From Alkalibaculum sporogenes (GTDB lineage Bacteria > Bacillota > Clostridia > Eubacteriales > Alkalibacteraceae), in NCBI RefSeq assembly GCF_009362815.1, contig NZ_WHNX01000004.1, positions 117,000 to 180,999 of the forward strand: DNA of 64,000 nucleotides, given 5' to 3'. The notes under the pieces were generated by a model, which worked only from the letters and a program-made list of their open reading frames with translations, made no database searches and was not told the DNA's origin. Below are positions 61,036 through 64,000 of this stretch, piece by piece (the first letter of the stretch is position 1; each line of letters starts with the position of its first letter). The translations under genes and the position numbers were made by a program.

Positions 61036-61755
61036 ATGCTAAGAAATGACGAGAGAACATACGATGAATTAAGAAAAGTGAAAATTACGAAAAATTACAC
61101 AAAACATGCAGATGGATCTGTTTTAATAGAAGCTGGAAACACAAAGATAATATGTACAGCGATGATTGAAGAGAAGATTCCTGTTTTTCTTAAAGGACAG
61201 AAAAAAGGGTGGATTACATCAGAATATAGAATGTTGCCAAGTTCCACAGTTACAAGAAAGATAAGAGACTCTAGCAAAGGGAAAATAGATGGACGCAATA
61301 TGGAAATACAAAGATTAATAGGTAGAACATTAAGATCGATTATAGATCTAAAAAAACTTGGAGAAAGGACATTATGGGTAGATTGTGATGTTATACAAGC
61401 AGATGGTGGAACAAGAACGGCTTCAATAACAGGAGCATTTATTGCTATAATGGATGCAGTAAAAAAACTAAAAGATAAAGGTTTAATCAGTGAAATACCA
61501 ATTGATCACTTTGTAGCTGCAGTTAGCGTAGGTGTTGTAAATGGACAAGCTCTATTAGATCTGTGTTATGAAGAAGATAGCAATGCTGAAATAGATATGA
61601 ATGTGGTAATGACTGAAAAAGGAGAATACATCGAAATACAAGGAACTGGTGAGGCGAGACCTATGAATAAGGAAGAATTTAATAAACTTTTAGCTTTATC
61701 AGAGAAGGGTATAATGGAATTAATAGAAGTTCAGAAACGGGTACTATCTGATTAA
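61036..61755 (+). CDS. rph: Ribonuclease PH
   Basis: A 239-residue phosphorolytic 3'-to-5' exonuclease for tRNA ends. It begins [17 protein letters not shown], with the active-site phrases [14 protein letters not shown] near residue 60, [18 protein letters not shown] near 90 and [19 protein letters not shown] near 117. The ATG at 61036 has GGAGG 9 bases upstream; the ATG at 60997 lies inside gerM and is rejected. 19 bases separate it from gerM. Confidence 0.96.
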   Translation: MLRNDERTYDELRKVKITKNYTKHADGSVLIEAGNTKIICTAMIEEKIPVFLKGQKKGWITSEYRMLPSSTVTRKIRDSSKGKIDGRNMEIQRLIGRTLRSIIDLKKLGERTLWVDCDVIQADGGTRTASITGAFIAIMDAVKKLKDKGLISEIPIDHFVAAVSVGVVNGQALLDLCYEEDSNAEIDMNVVMTEKGEYIEIQGTGEARPMNKEEFNKLLALSEKGIMELIEVQKRVLSD

Positions 61756-61883
61756 ATGAGCAGGAAACGGTTCACTAAATCATTAAGATGACAATTGTAG
61801 AGTCTGAGATGTTTTTGTAATTAAATAGAATGTCCAATTATCTATAACATCTAAGAATAACTACATGAAAGGGAAGGTAATTT

Positions 61884-62468
61884 ATGAAGATAATTATAGC
61901 GACAGGAAATAACCATAAAAAAAGCGAGATTAAAGGTGTATTAGGCGAAAACTTCTCCCTTTTTACAATGAAAGAAGTGGGGATTAATATAGAGATAATA
62001 GAAGATGGTATAACCTTTGAAGATAATGCACTTATAAAGGCTAGAGCTCTTAGGAATCATACTAAAGAAATTATCATAGCTGATGATTCAGGTCTAAGTG
62101 TAGAGGCTCTTAGTGGACAACCAGGTGTCTACTCTGCTAGATACGCTGGAGAAACAGCAACAGATGAAGAAAATAATGCTAAGTTATTAGATGAGCTTAG
62201 TAAGGTGCCTGACAAAAAAAGAAATGCAACATTCGTATGTGTTATTGCAATGATTATGCCAAATGGACAAGAATATGTCTTTAGAGGAGAATGTAAAGGG
62301 TTTATTGGTTTTCAATATCAAGGTAACGGAGGATTTGGATATGATCCTCTATTTATAGTTGATGGTACAGAGCAAACTTTCGCACAAATGTCCACGTTGG
62401 ATAAAAATACAATTAGTCATAGAGCAAAAGCTCTTGCAAAATTAAAAGAAGCTCTAAAAAATATGTAA
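61884..62468 (+). CDS. rdgB: XTP/dITP diphosphatase (RdgB/HAM1 family)
   Basis: A 194-residue house-cleaning nucleotidase. Key phrases are IIIATGNNHKKSEIKGVL at the start, FEDNALIKARAL near residue 40, IADDSGLSVEALSGQPGVYSARYAG (in part) near 70 and GGFGYDPLF near 150. It hydrolyses inosine and xanthosine triphosphates to keep them out of DNA and RNA. Equivalent of B. subtilis YsnA in the gerM-rph cluster. Confidence 0.95.
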   Translation: MKIIIATGNNHKKSEIKGVLGENFSLFTMKEVGINIEIIEDGITFEDNALIKARALRNHTKEIIIADDSGLSVEALSGQPGVYSARYAGETATDEENNAKLLDELSKVPDKKRNATFVCVIAMIMPNGQEYVFRGECKGFIGFQYQGNGGFGYDPLFIVDGTEQTFAQMSTLDKNTISHRAKALAKLKEALKNM

Positions 62469-62505
62469 TGTTAGAAGGATAACTATATAAAGGATAGGTA
62501 AAAAA

Positions 62506-62988
62506 ATGAAGATACTAGTATTCAGTGATAGTCATGGTAATTTAAACAGTGCAACTAAGGTAATAGAAGAAGTGAAAAATGTGGATATGATTTTTCATTT
62601 AGGAGATAATGTTAGAGATGCGTTGAAAATTGAAAAGATAGTACCTTATCCAGTTAAGTATGTAAAAGGAAATACAGATATTGGCGATGCGCCTACAGAA
62701 CTAATAGAAGAAATAAATGGAAGTAGGCTATTAATGACTCATGGACATAAATACGGCATTAAGGCCAATTTACATAAACTATATAATTTAGCGGTAGAAA
62801 AAGGAGTAAAAGTAGTTTTATATGGGCATAGTCATGTTCCCAGTAGAGAAATAATAGGGGGAATTCTTTTTTTGAATCCAGGAAGTATAGGAGATAGACG
62901 ACAACAGCCTAATGAAACATATGGATTAATAGACATTGATATAGAAGGAAATGTTCAAGCTGAAATAATGAATATATACAGAGAGTAA
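62506..62988 (+). CDS. YfcE/YsnB-type metallophosphoesterase
   Basis: A 160-residue calcineurin-like phosphoesterase of the MJ0936/YfcE family. Metal motifs: FSDSHGN near residue 6, FHLGDN near 31, GNTD near 57, MTHGHKYG near 80 and YGHSHVP near 105, then NPGSIGDRR. Equivalent of B. subtilis YsnB, completing gerM-rph-rdgB-yfcE. Natural substrate unknown. Confidence 0.92.
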   Translation: MKILVFSDSHGNLNSATKVIEEVKNVDMIFHLGDNVRDALKIEKIVPYPVKYVKGNTDIGDAPTELIEEINGSRLLMTHGHKYGIKANLHKLYNLAVEKGVKVVLYGHSHVPSREIIGGILFLNPGSIGDRRQQPNETYGLIDIDIEGNVQAEIMNIYRE

Positions 62989-63024
62989 GTTATATGTATA
63001 AAATAAAAAACATATTAAAAGATG

Positions 63025-63053
63025 TTGACTTTAATCTGAGATTCGGGTATACT
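63025..63053 (+). promoter_or_regulatory. First promoter of the tRNA operon
   Basis: TTGACT (63025-63030), 17-base spacer, TATACT (63048-63053). Confidence 0.75.
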
Positions 63054-63097
63054 AATGCTTGTCCTTAAGAAAAAGGAAAGAAAAAAATACAAAGTTC

Positions 63098-63126
63098 TTG
63101 CATTAAGAGATCAAGTATGATAAAAT
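63098..63126 (+). promoter_or_regulatory. Second, tandem promoter of the tRNA operon
   Basis: TTGCAT (63098-63103), 17-base spacer, TAAAAT (63121-63126). Tandem promoters are usual for stable RNA operons. Confidence 0.5.
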
Positions 63127-63135
63127 ATTTTTAGT

Positions 63136-63205
63136 TTTGCGAGTATAATCAGCGGTTAATCTACGATTCTTCGTGAGTTACTTTGTTAGGCGAAACATCG
63201 ACAAA
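63136..63205 (+). repeat. Intergenic element related to the tRNA-Lys spacer repeats
   Basis: Bases 63158-63205 match 63728-63775 and 63852-63899 at 37 of 48 positions without gaps (shared AATCTA, GTGA, ACTT and GTTAGGC blocks). A foldback AATC/GATT sits at its start. It lies in the leader of the tRNA operon. Confidence 0.6.
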
Positions 63206-63245
63206 TAAATAGACGTACCATACATATTAAAGATATGTATATCAT

Positions 63246-63319
63246 GCGGGTGTAGCTCAGTGGTAGAGCCCTGCCCTTCCAAGGCAGTCGCGAGGGTCCG
63301 ATTCCCTTCACCCGCTCCA
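63246..63319 (+). tRNA. tRNA-Gly (anticodon TCC)
   Basis: Cloverleaf with acceptor GCGGGTG/CACCCGC, anticodon stem CTGCC/GGCAG, loop CTTCCAA, T-arm motif, discriminator T and encoded CCA. Confidence 0.97.
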
Positions 63320-63351
63320 TTTTATTCAAACATACATGCAGTCTAAAATCT

Positions 63352-63428
63352 GCGCCTGTAGCTCAGTAGGATAGAGCAACGGCCTTCTAAGCCGTGTGCC
63401 AAAGGTTCGAATCCTTTCAGGCGCACCA
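63352..63428 (+). tRNA. tRNA-Arg (anticodon TCT)
   Basis: Acceptor GCGCCTG/CAGGCGC, loop CTTCTAA, GGTTCGAATCC T-arm, discriminator A and encoded CCA. Decodes AGA/AGG. Confidence 0.97.
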
Positions 63429-63439
63429 TTAAATATTAT

Positions 63440-63516
63440 GGTGAGTGTAGTTCAGTGGTTAGAGCGCCAGATTGTGATTCTGGATGTCGTGGGTTCGAAT
63501 CCCATCATTCACCCCA
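63440..63516 (+). tRNA. tRNA-His (anticodon GTG)
   Basis: Acceptor GTGAGTG/CATTCAC with the extra G at position -1 opposite discriminator C, loop TTGTGAT, GGTTCGAATCC T-arm, encoded CCA. Confidence 0.97.
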
Positions 63517-63555
63517 TATAGAATAAAATGATTTAAAATATATAAAATGATTTCT

Positions 63556-63631
63556 TGGGGTATAGCCAAGTTGGTAAGGCACCAGATTTTGATTCTGGCA
63601 TCCGTAGGTTCGAGTCCTGCTACCCCAGCCA
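63556..63631 (+). tRNA. tRNA-Gln (anticodon TTG)
   Basis: Acceptor TGGGGTA/TACCCCA, loop TTTTGAT, GGTTCGAGTCC T-arm, discriminator G, encoded CCA. The U1-A72 pair is typical of tRNA-Gln charged through Glu-tRNA-Gln and GatCAB. Confidence 0.97.
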
Positions 63632-63691
63632 TTTAAAACAAGGTTCATAAAACCAATACTTATCATTGGAAACAAAGCCATAAACAATTAG

Positions 63692-63712
63692 GATCCATTA
63701 GCTCAGTTGGCA
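63692..63712 (+). pseudogene. Truncated tRNA-Lys 5' fragment, copy 1
   Basis: Bases match the true tRNA-Lys from its first base through the D-loop (GATCCATTAGCTCAGTTGGC and one more), then diverge into TAAGTAGAG. No anticodon or T arm follows. Confidence 0.8.
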
Positions 63713-63815
63713 TAAGTAGAGAACCAAAATCTAAGATTTTGTGTGAATCACTTAGTTAGGCAAAATATATACAAAACCAATACTTATCATTGGAAACAAA
63801 GCCATAAACAATTAG

Positions 63816-63836
63816 GATCCATTAGCTCAGTTGGCA
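63816..63836 (+). pseudogene. Truncated tRNA-Lys 5' fragment, copy 2
   Basis: Identical to copy 1, exactly 124 bases downstream, with the same breakpoint inside the D-loop. Confidence 0.8.
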
Positions 63837-63939
63837 TAAGTAGAGAACCAAAATCTAAGATTTTGTGTGAATCACTTAGTTAGGCAAAATATATACAAAA
63901 CCAATACTTATCATTGGAAACAAAGCCATAAACAATTAG

Positions 63940-64000
63940 GATCCATTAGCTCAGTTGGCAGAGCACCTGACTTTTAATCAGGGTGTCCCGCGTTCGAGTC
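63940..64000 (+). tRNA. tRNA-Lys (anticodon TTT), cut by window end
   Basis: Acceptor 5' arm GATCCAT, D stem GCTC/GAGC, anticodon stem CCTGA/TCAGG with loop CTTTTAA, and the start of the T arm (GTTCGAGTC). The 3' end lies outside the window. Confidence 0.93.

Larger units (their letters stand above)
63651..63938 (+). repeat. 124-bp tandem repeat ending in tRNA-Lys
   Basis: Two complete identical 124-base units start at 63651 and 63775; a third starts at 63899 and runs into the true tRNA-Lys. Each unit has a CCAAT/ATTGG hairpin, then the first 22 bases of the tRNA-Lys region, then about 60 bases holding the AAAATCT-A-AGATTTT foldback and the element shared with 63158-63205. Confidence 0.95.

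Noticed and set aside
63505..63687. Minus-strand open frame across tRNA-His and tRNA-Gln
   Set aside because: It lies over two clear tRNA genes and lacks a ribosome site.

Overview
The window is a chromosomal segment of an AT-rich, Gram-positive, endospore-forming anaerobe of the class Clostridia. Strong AGGAGG-type ribosome sites, frequent TTG and GTG starts, TTGACA/TATAAT promoters, a CIRCE-controlled groESL operon, Rex, GatCAB, a GerM-type germination lipoprotein, a DUF1540 protein and an ANTAR regulator beside glnA all fit. I cannot name the genus from sequence alone. Most genes are housekeeping genes on the plus strand, in short operons with overlapping or nearly touching ends.

Layout. 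1-4.1 kb: the end of an ABC-2 permease, then a Yip1 membrane protein, a MacB-type ATPase, a secreted CARDB-like protein and a FtsX/MacB permease. 4.3-11.2 kb: an unusual cobalamin-type methionine synthase lacking the cap domain and the cobalt-binding His, then tsaE-tsaB and a SbcD/SbcC-like (YhaO/YhaN) pair. 11.3-18.7 kb: DUF378, a C_GCAxxG_C_C protein, mnmA, a two-component system, a CapA-like protein, rimI, a TIGR01906 membrane protein and tsaD. 18.7-26.6 kb: a DnaA-box cluster, ferritin, an ABC-F ATPase, rex, glnA with a terminator in its leader, an ANTAR regulator, an Ogg-type glycosylase and DUF554. 26.7-28.9 kb: promoter-CIRCE-groES-groEL.

28.9-32.7 kb is the most unusual block: a possible SigI-type promoter, a c-di-GMP-I riboswitch, a lipoprotein, a secreted coiled-coil protein with 11-residue repeats, then sigI-rsgI. 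It reads as an envelope-stress or surface-sensing module that joins c-di-GMP to an alternative sigma factor. 32.8-37.4 kb: a small unknown gene, a PTS_EIIC_2 transporter, then guaB-guaA behind a structured leader. 37.4-43.4 kb is accessory: a GC-rich palindromic repeat with gene remnants, a large lipoprotein, a membrane protein and winged-helix regulator pair with a palindromic operator, a YhfC protease, a divergent LspA and a lipoprotein. 43.6-52.7 kb: iron alcohol dehydrogenase, then the conserved pcrA-ligA-gatCAB run. 52.8-58.5 kb: a full oligopeptide ABC importer (oppBCDFA). 58.5-63.0 kb: DUF1540, an AIR-synthase-like protein, and gerM-rph-rdgB-yfcE, the same order as B. subtilis gerM-rph-ysnA-ysnB.

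63.0-64.0 kb is a tRNA operon (Gly, Arg, His, Gln, Lys) with two promoters. Before tRNA-Lys sits a 124-bp tandem repeat, each copy carrying only the first 22 bases of the tRNA-Lys region. The encoded tRNA-Gln together with GatCAB fits the indirect Gln-tRNA route.
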